Shown: one piece after another, positions 7,501 to 14,151 of the stretch | Layout of the letters: each line of letters starts with the position of its first letter | How positions within the stretch are numbered: position 1 is the stretch's first letter | Origin: Prevotellaceae bacterium UBA4361 | Lineage (GTDB): Bacteria; Bacteroidota; Bacteroidia; Bacteroidales; Bacteroidaceae | NCBI GenBank assembly: GCA_002393575.1 | Contig: DGSN01000071.1 | Span: forward strand, 717-26,604 | Length of the DNA: 25,888 bases | Direction of reading: 5' to 3' | The notes under the pieces: generated by a model | Seen by the model: only the letters and a program-made list of their open reading frames with translations | Database searches by the model: none | What the model was told of the DNA's origin: nothing | Translations under genes and position numbers: made by a program

Positions 7501-8655
7501 CACTTCTATCTGCTTTCCTTCCAATTCGCAAATGCTGATGAGACTTTTCTTGCTTTTCAGAGGACGCTGATAGAAGATAATCATGTTGCCGATCTCCTTC
7601 TTTCGTTCTCTTGTTAGTTCGGGATGGAACTTCGCTTGTGTTTCCCAAATACGTTCAAACTCATCCAGATAGTCTTGGCGATAGAACACCATGTTTTTCA
7701 GACTGACATTAGGGTTCTCGTCCAACATTTTCATTTGGTATTGTCCCACGGTCAGGTTCTGAAAAAACAGTTCTTTGCTTCGGTCGCTGATTTTCCCAAG
7801 ATAATCGCTTGCATTGTTGATAAGTCCGTTCAGCTCACAAATGACATAGGCAAGCTGTTCGATGTCGAGCTTTCTTGCCAAAGCATCAGAACGCCATTTC
7901 AAGGCTTGTAAGACCTTGTCCTTTTCTTTATTCTGTGCCGTATAAATGGAATAGCGTGCAAGGAACAATTTTGTCGAATTGGTTTTGCTCTTTCCTGCCA
8001 GCACTTGTCTGAATTCGTCGGTCAGGATGTTGGGATAGAATGGTTGTTGGAAATTCCATATCTTGTCCAATTCATCCATGATGTCAGACTGATAAAAGTC
8101 GGGAAGATGTTTTTTGCCTTTTTTCTTCAGTTCGTAAGCATATTGTCCAGGGGTAATGTCGTTCTCGTAAAGATATTTGGCAACCGCCATGCCGTCGATT
8201 AAGGCACCTTCTTCTGAGCCATTTGCCTTTCTGTTGCTCTTGTAGCCACGCTTCTTGTTAATCATTAGCAAGACACGTGCTAATTCAGAAAGACTGATTT
8301 CTTCGTTTGCTGCTTTGGCACGAAGACGGAAGGTCTCGAAGGTGGTTCTGTTTCCATTTTCACAAAGGAGAGTTCCTTCGTTGATGAACCCTGCTTTAGT
8401 CAAATAATCAATGAGGTGTTCACGTCTCAACTTGTAGCGTTGCAGATTGATACGAGCACTATGCTTCATTTGTCGCTCCGCATTGGTCGTAATGCTTTTG
8501 CCTTTCTCGAAATTACTCTGTTCGTCAACGGTCAGTGGATTCACTCTTACTCCTATACGCAGAATTTCGGACTTTTCATCCTCATTCTCCGCTTCTTTAA
8601 CGTATGCCCATCCGCAACTGCTGACTCCAAGGTCTAAACCTATAATTCTTTTCAT
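4519..8655 (-). CDS. cas9: CRISPR RNA-guided endonuclease Cas9 (type II-C, 1378 aa)
   Basis: Cas9 cuts DNA matching the crRNA spacer, guided by crRNA plus tracrRNA. RuvC-I is at the N-terminus (IIGLDLGVSSCGWA, Asp8). An Arg-rich bridge helix follows (about residues 60-85). RuvC-II is IRIELARELKK (Glu682). The HNH domain has FDIEHIIPQ (His766). RuvC-III is HRHHAMDALTIA (His932, Asp935). All catalytic residues are present, so the protein looks active. It is long for II-C (many are 1000-1100 residues) but normal for Bacteroidetes Cas9. The C-terminal region holds two copies of a motif of about 50 residues (about 1067-1121 and 1140-1188), each with RL..Y..DA.KAF and NP.WLN. It is first in the cas9-cas1-cas2 operon and divergent from the tracrRNA. 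I could not see a clear promoter for cas9 itself in the 81-bp gap. PAM cannot be read from sequence. Confidence 0.98.
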   Translation of the reverse strand: MKRIIGLDLGVSSCGWAYVKEAENEDEKSEILRIGVRVNPLTVDEQSNFEKGKSITTNAERQMKHSARINLQRYKLRREHLIDYLTKAGFINEGTLLCENGNRTTFETFRLRAKAANEEISLSELARVLLMINKKRGYKSNRKANGSEEGALIDGMAVAKYLYENDITPGQYAYELKKKGKKHLPDFYQSDIMDELDKIWNFQQPFYPNILTDEFRQVLAGKSKTNSTKLFLARYSIYTAQNKEKDKVLQALKWRSDALARKLDIEQLAYVICELNGLINNASDYLGKISDRSKELFFQNLTVGQYQMKMLDENPNVSLKNMVFYRQDYLDEFERIWETQAKFHPELTRERKKEIGNMIIFYQRPLKSKKSLISICELEGKQIEVEVEGKKKTITVGSKVCPKSSPLFQEFRIWQRLNDIELTDLSTRQKYGLNQEQKELLAKELEYKPKMTKQQMLKCLSLKPKDYDMNFKEVDGNTTQAMLFEAYRKIIEMSGHGEHDFSKMSASDISTLVESVFAALGFNTSVLHFDAQAADISQDSMYQLWHLLYSYESDNSAMGNKALICRIQELFHFDSDEYAKILAGISFKPDYGSLSAKAIKKILPFMKEGNDYSTACVYAGYNHSKRSLTKEELDNKPLKDHLDILSKNSLRNPVVEKILNQMINVVNSLIDTYGKPDEIRIELARELKKSAKEREAMTDAINAANRENEEYKKILETEFHIPHVSRNDILRYKLYLELKDNGFHTLYSDTYIPREKLFSRDFDIEHIIPQASLFDDSFSNKTLESRSINIEKSNSTAYDYVKGKYGEEGAKNYKTRVEDLFKNGTISKTKMTKLLMTADDIPTDFINRDLRDSQYIAKKAREILEEIVRVVVPTTGSITDRLREDWQLVDVMKELNWDKYDQLGLTETFEDKDGNTIRRIKDWTKRNDHRHHAMDALTIAFTKPSFIQYLNNLNARSDRSQSIYGIERKELYRDKHNKLRFNPPIPLDEFRTEAKRHLQNILVSIKAKNKVVTRNVNKTKCKEGFNTKVQLTPRGQLHNETIYGSQQRYAIHEEKVGASFTAEKIATVANKKQREALLARLQAYNNDAKKAFTGKNALDKNPVWLNEAHTTSVPLKVKCLTMETIYTIRKPINKDLKLDKVVDSRIKQILQQRLDKYKGDANKAFSNLDENPIWLNQEKGIAIKRVAIFGAVSAKAIRDKRDKYGHFLLDENNQHQPSDYINTNGNHHVAFYVDKEGNIHDYIVTFFEAVIRAINGFPIIDKEYNKSIGWNFLFTMKQNEYFVFPNTKTGFNPKEYDLTNESYYHLISPNLFRVQSISKKEYGNAVVRDFIFRHHLESSVNVSIKDITYKQMKSLSFVKDIVKVRLNHIGQIVSVGEY

Positions 8656-8700
8656 ACTATATCAAGTGGGTGTTATTTGTTCAAAAAAATGTGTGAATAT

Positions 8701-8731
8701 TTGTGAGTATAAAAAAGATTTAATAATTTTG
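8701..8731 (+). promoter_or_regulatory. tracrRNA promoter
   Basis: TTG at 8701-8703, a 20-nt spacer, then TAATTTTG at 8724-8731 make a good Bacteroidetes promoter. Expected start is about 8737-8739, exactly where the anti-repeat begins. Confidence 0.8.
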
Positions 8732-8736
8732 CAGCA

Positions 8737-8823
8737 CTAATTTGAAGCAATTCACAATAAGGATTATTCCGTTGTGAAAACATTTAAGAGAGTCCTTCGT
8801 CCTTCGGAGGATTCTTTTATTTT
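8737..8823 (+). ncRNA. tracrRNA for the type II-C Cas9
   Basis: The first 21 nt (8737-8757; CTAATTTGAAGCAATTCACA and one more A) are the reverse complement of repeat nt 2-23, with one mismatch and one single-base gap. This lets it pair with the 5' half of the repeat in each crRNA. After the anti-repeat come a short GGA-TTAT-TCC hairpin (8761-8770), a linker containing GTTGTGAAAAC, and a strong terminator hairpin. Predicted length is about 85-90 nt. The RNA is transcribed away from cas9 and is the only anti-repeat I found outside the array. Confidence 0.9.
8790..8823 (+). terminator. Intrinsic terminator of the tracrRNA
   Basis: A 10-bp stem, GAGTCCTTCG (8790-8799) with CGGAGGATTC (8805-8814), including two G-U pairs and a 5-nt loop, is followed by TTTTATTTT. 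Confidence 0.85.
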
Positions 8824-8950
8824 GCTCCTATGCTTTCTTTCAAGATTTGGTAATGCAATGGCAAATGTAATTTGTTTTGACGGAAAAACCAAACAATAAG
8901 AGAAGAAAATGACAAGGAAGAATGTGGGAATGACGACAGGAAAAAACTTT

Positions 8951-9025
8951 GAACCTTCGTTATGGATGTGACGAAGGTTCGATGCGGATGTGATGAAGGT
9001 TCGATGAAGGGAAAATGAACGTTCG
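8951..9025 (+). repeat. 22-nt-phased GAASSTTCG array, locus 1
   Basis: The 9-nt box GAACCTTCG, GAAGGTTCG, GAAGGTTCG, GAACGTTCG starts at 8951, 8973, 8995 and 9017, exactly 22 nt apart, with variable 13-nt stretches between. The core GAASSTTC is palindromic or nearly so. The same layout recurs at 19429-19503. Confidence 0.85.
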
Positions 9026-9119
9026 ACGGAAATGGTAGTTCCGTAATGCCGTTATCTTGAAGGATAACTTGCTTTCAGATTCTTCAATACGAGGGCGTGT
9101 GACAAGTGGTTTGGGGAAA

Positions 9120-9161
9120 GAATGAAGATTGAAAATTATTCATCCAATGAGCAGTGTAAAA
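9120..9161 (-). repeat. Family A core repeat, inverted copy
   Basis: The reverse complement of 9131-9161 matches the core at 1186-1216 and 23671-23700 with a few differences, keeping the small hairpin around TGG. It is flanked by a GAATGAAGA-like heptad, so it is a third, decayed copy. Confidence 0.7.
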
Positions 9162-9236
9162 GTGATTGGGGATGTTGATTCTGTTGAAAATTGTGAAATT
9201 TACGCAAGAAATGGCGGTGGATTGGAAAAGATTTTG

Positions 9237-9244
9237 TATTTTTG
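9237..9244 (+). promoter_or_regulatory. -7 promoter box for the Nudix gene
   Basis: TATTTTTG matches TAnnTTTG about 98 bp before the start codon. The upstream TTG is not at the standard distance. The resulting leader would contain the GTCAAAG heptads. Confidence 0.45.
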
Positions 9245-9253
9245 CGTAATAAT

Positions 9254-9325
9254 GTCAAATGTCTTAGGTCAAAAGTCAAAGGTCAAAGGCAACCTCAGAC
9301 CTTAGTCCTTGGACCTCAGACCTTA
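9254..9325 (+). repeat. GTCAAAG heptad repeat with inverted GACCTTA arm
   Basis: Heptads GGTCAAA, AGTCAAA, GGTCAAA are followed, after CAA, by CCTCAGACCTT motifs that partly pair back with AAGGTCAAAGG. The element lies in the leader of the Nudix gene and could fold into an imperfect hairpin. Confidence 0.7.
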
Positions 9326-9341
9326 ATCATGGAAATATAAT

Positions 9342-10058
9342 ATGAATGGAATGGAGGAAAAGAGTGGTGAAGGGAAGAGGTATTGTTATGATTATCCTCG
9401 TCCCAGTGTTACGACTGACTGCGTGATTTTCGGTTTCGACGGAACGAGGCTGAGGGTGTTGCTGGTGGAACGTGGCATTGAACCTTTCAAGGGTCGTTGG
9501 GCGTTTCCGGGGGGCTTTTTGCAGATGGAGGAATCGGCTGAGGAGGGTGCGCTGAGGGAGTTGCAGGAGGAAACGGGTCTGAGGGATGCGTACATCAGGC
9601 AGTTTCATGCTTTCTCTGACCCTGGGCGTGACCCTCGTGGACGTGTTCTGACGATTGCCTACTATGCTTTGGTGAAGATGCAGGAGGTGAAGGGTGGCGA
9701 CGATGCTGCCAAGGCTGAATGGTTTGCGCTGGACGAGGTGCCTTCTCTGGCTTTCGACCACGACTTAATGCTGCGGACTGCTCTGAAGGAGTTGCGCAGG
9801 CAGATTCACTTCGAGCCGATTGGGTTTGAGTTGCTGAACGACAAGTTTACCATCAAGGAGTTGCAGTTGCTTTATGAGGCTATCCTCGACGTGCGGTTTG
9901 ACCGTCGGAACTTCTACAACAAGTTGAGGCATCTGGAAATCTTGACGCCGTTGGACGAAACGGTGCGGAACTCGCCCAAGAGGGAGGCTTTCCTCTTCAG
10001 CTTCAATAAAAGCAAATATGATGAGCTGAAGCAAAAGGGGTTCAGATTGGAGTTCTAA
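9342..10058 (+). CDS. Nudix-domain protein with C-terminal winged helix (NrtR/AraR-like regulator)
   Basis: The product has 238 residues. Residues about 20-155 form a Nudix domain with a complete Nudix box (GGFLQMEES...RELQEETGL), so it may still bind or cleave a nucleoside diphosphate compound. Residues about 160-238 (FTIKELQLLYEAILDVRFDRRNFYNKLRHLEIL) form the winged helix-turn-helix typical of NrtR-type regulators. Known relatives control NAD metabolism (NrtR) or, in Bacteroides, arabinose use (AraR). The ligand and targets here cannot be named. The ATG at 9342 was chosen; an in-frame ATG at 9351 is also possible. The gene stands alone, with no same-strand neighbour inside 600 bp. Its stop codon lies at the edge of a family B repeat. 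Confidence 0.85.
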   Translation: MNGMEEKSGEGKRYCYDYPRPSVTTDCVIFGFDGTRLRVLLVERGIEPFKGRWAFPGGFLQMEESAEEGALRELQEETGLRDAYIRQFHAFSDPGRDPRGRVLTIAYYALVKMQEVKGGDDAAKAEWFALDEVPSLAFDHDLMLRTALKELRRQIHFEPIGFELLNDKFTIKELQLLYEAILDVRFDRRNFYNKLRHLEILTPLDETVRNSPKREAFLFSFNKSKYDELKQKGFRLEF

Positions 10059-10104
10059 TCAGGGATTTAGGGGATTTAAATGGGATTTTTTAGGATTTTC
10101 GCGG
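10057..10104 (+). repeat. Family B repeat, copy at the Nudix gene end
   Basis: It starts at the Nudix stop codon with AATCAGGGATTTA and continues with GGATTT/GGGATTT units, as in the copies at 24403 and 25842. Unlike those, it does not lie before a start codon. Confidence 0.7.
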
Positions 10105-10116
10105 GATAGCAATCTT

Positions 10117-10427
10117 CACGTGATAAGTTTTTATGTCCCACGGAAAGAACGGAAAGGACGGAAATTTTTAGTTTGCGCCATGCGGAGCCTTTCTGTCATT
10201 TCTGTCATTTCCGTGGGACTATTATTATCCCCACGTGATAAGTTATTTATGTCCCACGGAAAGAACGGAAAGAACGGAAATATTTGCTCCGCACCATGCG
10301 GAGCTTTTCTGTCATTTCCGTCATTTCTGTGGGACTATTATTATCCCCACGTGGTAAGATTTTTATGTCTCGCGGAAAGAACGGAAAGAACGGAAATTTT
10401 TAGTTTGCACCATGCGGAGCTTTTCTG
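10117..10427. repeat. Three tandem copies of a 115-bp palindromic unit
   Basis: Units start CACGTG(A/G)TAAG at 10117, 10232 and 10348 (periods 115 and 116). In the first two, GTCCCACGGAAA on the left pairs with a TTTCYGTGGGAC-like right arm, making a long imperfect stem. Inside the second is a perfect hairpin, GCTCCGCA-CCA-TGCGGAGC. The third unit lacks the right arm and stops before the terminator at 10437. GGAAAGAAC nonamers form the left arm. Open frames here are by-products of the repeats. Confidence 0.9.
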
Positions 10428-10436
10428 AATCTATAC

Positions 10437-10474
10437 AAAAAGAGGATGTGTCGAAATAGGCACATCCTCTTTTT
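10437..10474. terminator. Bidirectional terminator (twin of 17949-17990)
   Basis: A perfect 14-bp stem, AAAAAGAGGATGTG with CACATCCTCTTTTT, has the 10-nt loop TCGAAATAGG. It stops the minus-strand lyase operon and anything coming from the Nudix side. Confidence 0.9.
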
Positions 10475-10493
10475 CGTTTTCGTTGTTCTTCTT

Positions 10494-13400
10494 TTAGTGG
10501 ATTATCAGCAACTTTCGTCCGTTCTGGATGTAGATGCCTTTCTTATCGGGGTTCTTCACGATGCGTCCTTGCAGGTCGTAGATGTGGCCTTGTGCTGACG
10601 ATGTGGAGAGGGTGGAGACGATGCTGGATACGTCTGCTGGTATCAGTTCGAAAGGGAAGTCGGTGATGGATGCTTGTGTGTTGATGCTCACGCTTCCGTC
10701 TTCTGCCACGGACCAATAGCGGGAGGATGAGCCTGTGCCTGAGTGGAGGGCATAGCGTTCGATTCCTTCGGCTCCTTCGAAGTAGAAGGACTTGAGCACT
10801 ACTGAGGTGGTGCTGCCTAAGAGGCTGAGCGAGAGGCTGTCGGGCAGGGAGAGGATGGAGTGGCGATTGCTGGTTGGGTTGATGTACCAGATTTGGTTCT
10901 GCTGAGGGTTTTCTGTGCTGCCTTCGGTGAAGCTGACTGGCTGCTGGAGTCCGTTGCAGGTGAGGTAGGTGCCTGTGGCTGCGTGGCGCAGCATGTAGTT
11001 GCCGGATGGGATGACGCGTGATGTGTCGTTGCCTTTCACGAAGACTTCGTAGCGGATGGTTTCGCTATGGCCTTCCCAGCTGATGGTGACGGTGTGGATG
11101 GCGGATGTGGCGATGTTGCTCAGTGTGAGGGTTGCATCGGTGGAACCGTCGCTCCATGCGTAGTTGACTTTTCCGAGTGCTGTTGGAACGTATGGTTGCA
11201 GGGTGATGTTGTCGCCTTCTGTGGCTATGATGGTGGTTGTGTTTTCCAACAGAGTGCCGTTGACTGCGATGTTGGGCTGTAGGTATTTGAGCTTGATGTG
11301 GAAGTTGACGACTTCTTTGCGCTCGCCCTGACTGAGTACGTAGGCTTGGATGGTGCGCTCGGTGGTGATGGGTCCGTAGTTGACTTGCGAACCGCTCATT
11401 CCGTTGTCCCAAACGACGGCTGGATACCATCCTGCTGCATCGCTTGCTGTGAAGCTGAGCTTGGTGCCATAGAAGACGGTGGCGGTGGTGTCGCCTACTT
11501 GTTCTCCGTTGGCTTGGATGCTGTAGTTCAGGGGGCTTGGGGTGCAGTCGCCTTCGACGGCGATGGTGAATGCCTGTTCGCTCTGGATGCCGTTGGCGTT
11601 GGTGTAGGTGGCACGATAGACGTAGCTGCGGTTGGCGGTGATGGTGATGTCTTTGGTGTTTTCGCCTGTGTTCCACTGCCAGCGCCCAGTGTCTTCTTCT
11701 CCTTCGGGCAGTTGAGGCATGAGCTTGATGGTGGTGCCGAGGGCTACGGGCTGTGTGCTTTGCACGACGTAGGTGTTGCGCAGTCCGCCCAGTTCGTTGT
11801 GGTCGATGGTCTTGCCGTTCACTTCCATGCGTGGCTTGAGGAGTGTTGGTCGCTGGTCTTCAGGACAGAGTTGGGTGTCGTGGGTGTTCATCAGTACGGA
11901 GTAGCCCAGGTGGTCGTATGGTCCGCTGGTTCCGCCCATGCCTCCCACGTCGATGCCCATCTGTGTGTATGCTTTCTCTGCGAATGGCATCTTCACGCCT
12001 TTCACTCCTTCGTAGTGTCCGATGACTGTGCCCCAGTAGTTGCGCACTTCGGCTGGTTCGGCTGGTCCTGTCATGAGCCAGCCGTTGTGCCAGGCTGTGC
12101 GGCAATCGACGTATTTGTAGTTGGTCCAAGGCAGTCCTTGTACGTTCTGTGTGCAGGCAGCAACGAATTCGATGCCTGCTGCCATGCGGTTGTCCATGTA
12201 GGAGAAGAGGTCGTCGCCTTGGTTCCATGCCAGTTTGCAGATATCGACGGCGAGTCCGAGTGCCATGGCTGCGTGTCCTCCGTCGCGTCCTGACTCTTGC
12301 ATCTGTCCGAGTTTGCCGTATGCCCCTGTTTCGAGGGCTGACTCGCTGGTGGTGACGATGAGGTTGCCGATGAATTCGGTGCAGCCGTCGCTGAGGATTG
12401 GGTTGGCTGTGCGTGGGTCTTGGAAGGTGCCTACTTGGTCGTATTTCATGAACGACATGCCTTGGTTGTAGATGAACACGTCGTCGCAGAGGATGCCGAT
12501 GGAGAGGACTGCCAGTGCGTTGCAGAGTGGCCAGTTGCTCCAGTAGTGTCCTGGACGGATGCCGCCTTGGTTGCCGACGTAGTTTTCCCATGTGCCGTTG
12601 CGTCCACGCAGGAAGTTGATGTTGCCTGCATACCACACGGTGAGCATCCACTGCTTGAATGTCTCGAAGTCTTCGCGGCTCCATCCTTCGTAGTCGCGCA
12701 TGAGTTCGGCTGCTTGTGCGAATTGGTAGCCGTAGAGTCCTGCGGCGAGTGCCCAGTTGGAGTCGCCGCTCACCAGCTTGCAGGTGCGTGCCCATGCCAT
12801 GAGGATGCGCACGGCTGCGTTGGCATTGGCTTTCGTTCCTTCAATCTTCCAGCGCAGTGCATTCTGGTATGCCATCGTTGCTCCGCGGGCTGCGTTGATG
12901 TAGTTTTGTCCTGAACTGCCTCCTCGCACGATGACTTCCACGGGATAGGTCTGGATGTCGGAGCGTGCGTATTCGGCGTTTTTCAGTTTTTCGTATGCTT
13001 CCACGACGATTGGGTTCTTCTCCTCCAGTTGTCGCTTGATGCGGTCGAAGTCGGCTTGGGTGTGCAATCCGCCAGGATGACGGAAGCCTCGGTTGGTGTC
13101 GTAGTCGCAGTTGATGCCGCTCACGTCGAAGCTTTTTCCCTTGGCGGTCTTGTAACTGCTCATCACTTCGCGGAGGTCGCTCTCGCTGTTGTCGAAGGCG
13201 ATTTGTCCTAAATCCTGTTCCGAGATGTTGCGAGCCACGGTCAGTGCATCTCGGAGCATCACAACGGCTCCTTCGGGATAGCTGGATGACTGTGCCAACA
13301 ATGCTTCTGCTTCGGTGATGGCGTTGAGCAGGGATGAATTGTCGCCACCGCCTCCGTGCTGATAGGCGTATTCGAGGTCGGACAATTGGCTGGCGAATTG

Positions 13401-14111
13401 TGCCACTACGTCGTCGCTGACTGCTGTGTCGTAGAGGCGGAAGTCGGTAACGAGTGTCTGTTTCAGATAGTTGTCGCCTGAGAATGGTGGACGGCCAATC
13501 CAGTTGTAGGCTGGCACGGCAGTGAAGGCGTCCTTCAGCACGGGCATTGTGGAGAGTTGTGCTACTCTTTTGCCGTTGAGGAACAGTTCGCCTTTCTTGC
13601 CTGTCTGACGGTAGAGGAAGTGAATCCAGCTGCCTTTTTCACTGGCACTGCCCACTTCCATGCCTGTTTCGCTGCCCCAGCCGCCGGTGGAGGTGGCCAT
13701 GCGCTGTGCGTTCAGTCGATAGGCAGTGTAGGGCGATGCGGTCTGTGTGTTGGCTGCCGACTGTGAGAAGCACCAAAGGAAATGGCCTGCGCCTGAGAGC
13801 GATGCGTCTGCATCCACGCGGTAATAGACCGACACGGTGAAATCTTCCAGTGAGCGAACCAGCTCACCTGCGCTGCGTGTCATGTCGAGATAGCCTGTTC
13901 CGTTGCCAAGGTTGAGTACATGGTACTGTCCCATTGCCATCACGGTGGCTTGTCCCATCAGTTTGGCTGTGATGCCCGATGTGGTGTCTGTGACATCTGT
14001 TCCTGACGTATTGGAAAAGTCGAACTGCATCTTCAGATGTTCATCTTGTGCCTGGCTTGTGAAAACCATTAGGCACCACAATATGGTCAACAAAAATGTT
14101 CTCATCATCAT
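10494..14111 (-). CDS. Secreted multidomain alginate-lyase-fold protein with LamG-like and ricin-like domains
   Basis: The 1205-residue product has a signal peptide (MRTFLLTILWCLMVFTSQAQ). Domains in order are a LamG/concanavalin-like domain (about 24-245), a helical linker (about 255-320), an alginate-lyase-type alpha/alpha toroid (about 330-740), Ig-like beta domains (about 780-1025), and a ricin-like beta-trefoil (about 1028-1155). A C-terminal IYDLQGR...KGIYIQNGRK tail of the kind seen on secreted Prevotella proteins ends it. In the lyase domain SNWPLCNA (Asn526) and GRDGGH (His613) look like the conserved active-site regions of PF05426 lyases. The family cleaves uronic-acid glycans by beta-elimination; the substrate (alginate, glucuronan or other) cannot be told. 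It lies 40 bp after the fusion enzyme gene, whose lyase domain is related (GRDxGH, then W-QGDDL). The first three codons are ATG, so the start may shift by two residues. Confidence 0.85.
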   Translation of the reverse strand: MMMRTFLLTILWCLMVFTSQAQDEHLKMQFDFSNTSGTDVTDTTSGITAKLMGQATVMAMGQYHVLNLGNGTGYLDMTRSAGELVRSLEDFTVSVYYRVDADASLSGAGHFLWCFSQSAANTQTASPYTAYRLNAQRMATSTGGWGSETGMEVGSASEKGSWIHFLYRQTGKKGELFLNGKRVAQLSTMPVLKDAFTAVPAYNWIGRPPFSGDNYLKQTLVTDFRLYDTAVSDDVVAQFASQLSDLEYAYQHGGGGDNSSLLNAITEAEALLAQSSSYPEGAVVMLRDALTVARNISEQDLGQIAFDNSESDLREVMSSYKTAKGKSFDVSGINCDYDTNRGFRHPGGLHTQADFDRIKRQLEEKNPIVVEAYEKLKNAEYARSDIQTYPVEVIVRGGSSGQNYINAARGATMAYQNALRWKIEGTKANANAAVRILMAWARTCKLVSGDSNWALAAGLYGYQFAQAAELMRDYEGWSREDFETFKQWMLTVWYAGNINFLRGRNGTWENYVGNQGGIRPGHYWSNWPLCNALAVLSIGILCDDVFIYNQGMSFMKYDQVGTFQDPRTANPILSDGCTEFIGNLIVTTSESALETGAYGKLGQMQESGRDGGHAAMALGLAVDICKLAWNQGDDLFSYMDNRMAAGIEFVAACTQNVQGLPWTNYKYVDCRTAWHNGWLMTGPAEPAEVRNYWGTVIGHYEGVKGVKMPFAEKAYTQMGIDVGGMGGTSGPYDHLGYSVLMNTHDTQLCPEDQRPTLLKPRMEVNGKTIDHNELGGLRNTYVVQSTQPVALGTTIKLMPQLPEGEEDTGRWQWNTGENTKDITITANRSYVYRATYTNANGIQSEQAFTIAVEGDCTPSPLNYSIQANGEQVGDTTATVFYGTKLSFTASDAAGWYPAVVWDNGMSGSQVNYGPITTERTIQAYVLSQGERKEVVNFHIKLKYLQPNIAVNGTLLENTTTIIATEGDNITLQPYVPTALGKVNYAWSDGSTDATLTLSNIATSAIHTVTISWEGHSETIRYEVFVKGNDTSRVIPSGNYMLRHAATGTYLTCNGLQQPVSFTEGSTENPQQNQIWYINPTSNRHSILSLPDSLSLSLLGSTTSVVLKSFYFEGAEGIERYALHSGTGSSSRYWSVAEDGSVSINTQASITDFPFELIPADVSSIVSTLSTSSAQGHIYDLQGRIVKNPDKKGIYIQNGRKLLIIH

Positions 14112-14151
14112 TCTTATTTAGTTGTTAGTGTTATTTGCTGTTGGTTCTTTT

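Larger units (their letters stand above)
8824..9236. other. Gene-free gap between tracrRNA and Nudix gene
   Basis: No believable reading frame is present. The gap holds a 22-nt-phased array (8951-9025), a perfect 6-bp inverted repeat GTTATC-N6-GATAAC (9051-9068), and an inverted copy of the family A core (9120-9161). The first 125 bp and the stretch 9165-9236 show nothing I recognise. Confidence 0.6.

Noticed and set aside
10120..10428. A 102-codon frame across the triplicated unit
   Set aside because: Its sequence simply reads the three tandem units in shifting frames. The unit length (115-116) is not a multiple of three.
11298..12293. A 331-codon open frame on the + strand opposite the lyase
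   Set aside because: No domain or signal seen. The opposite frame has a full lyase domain with conserved motifs.
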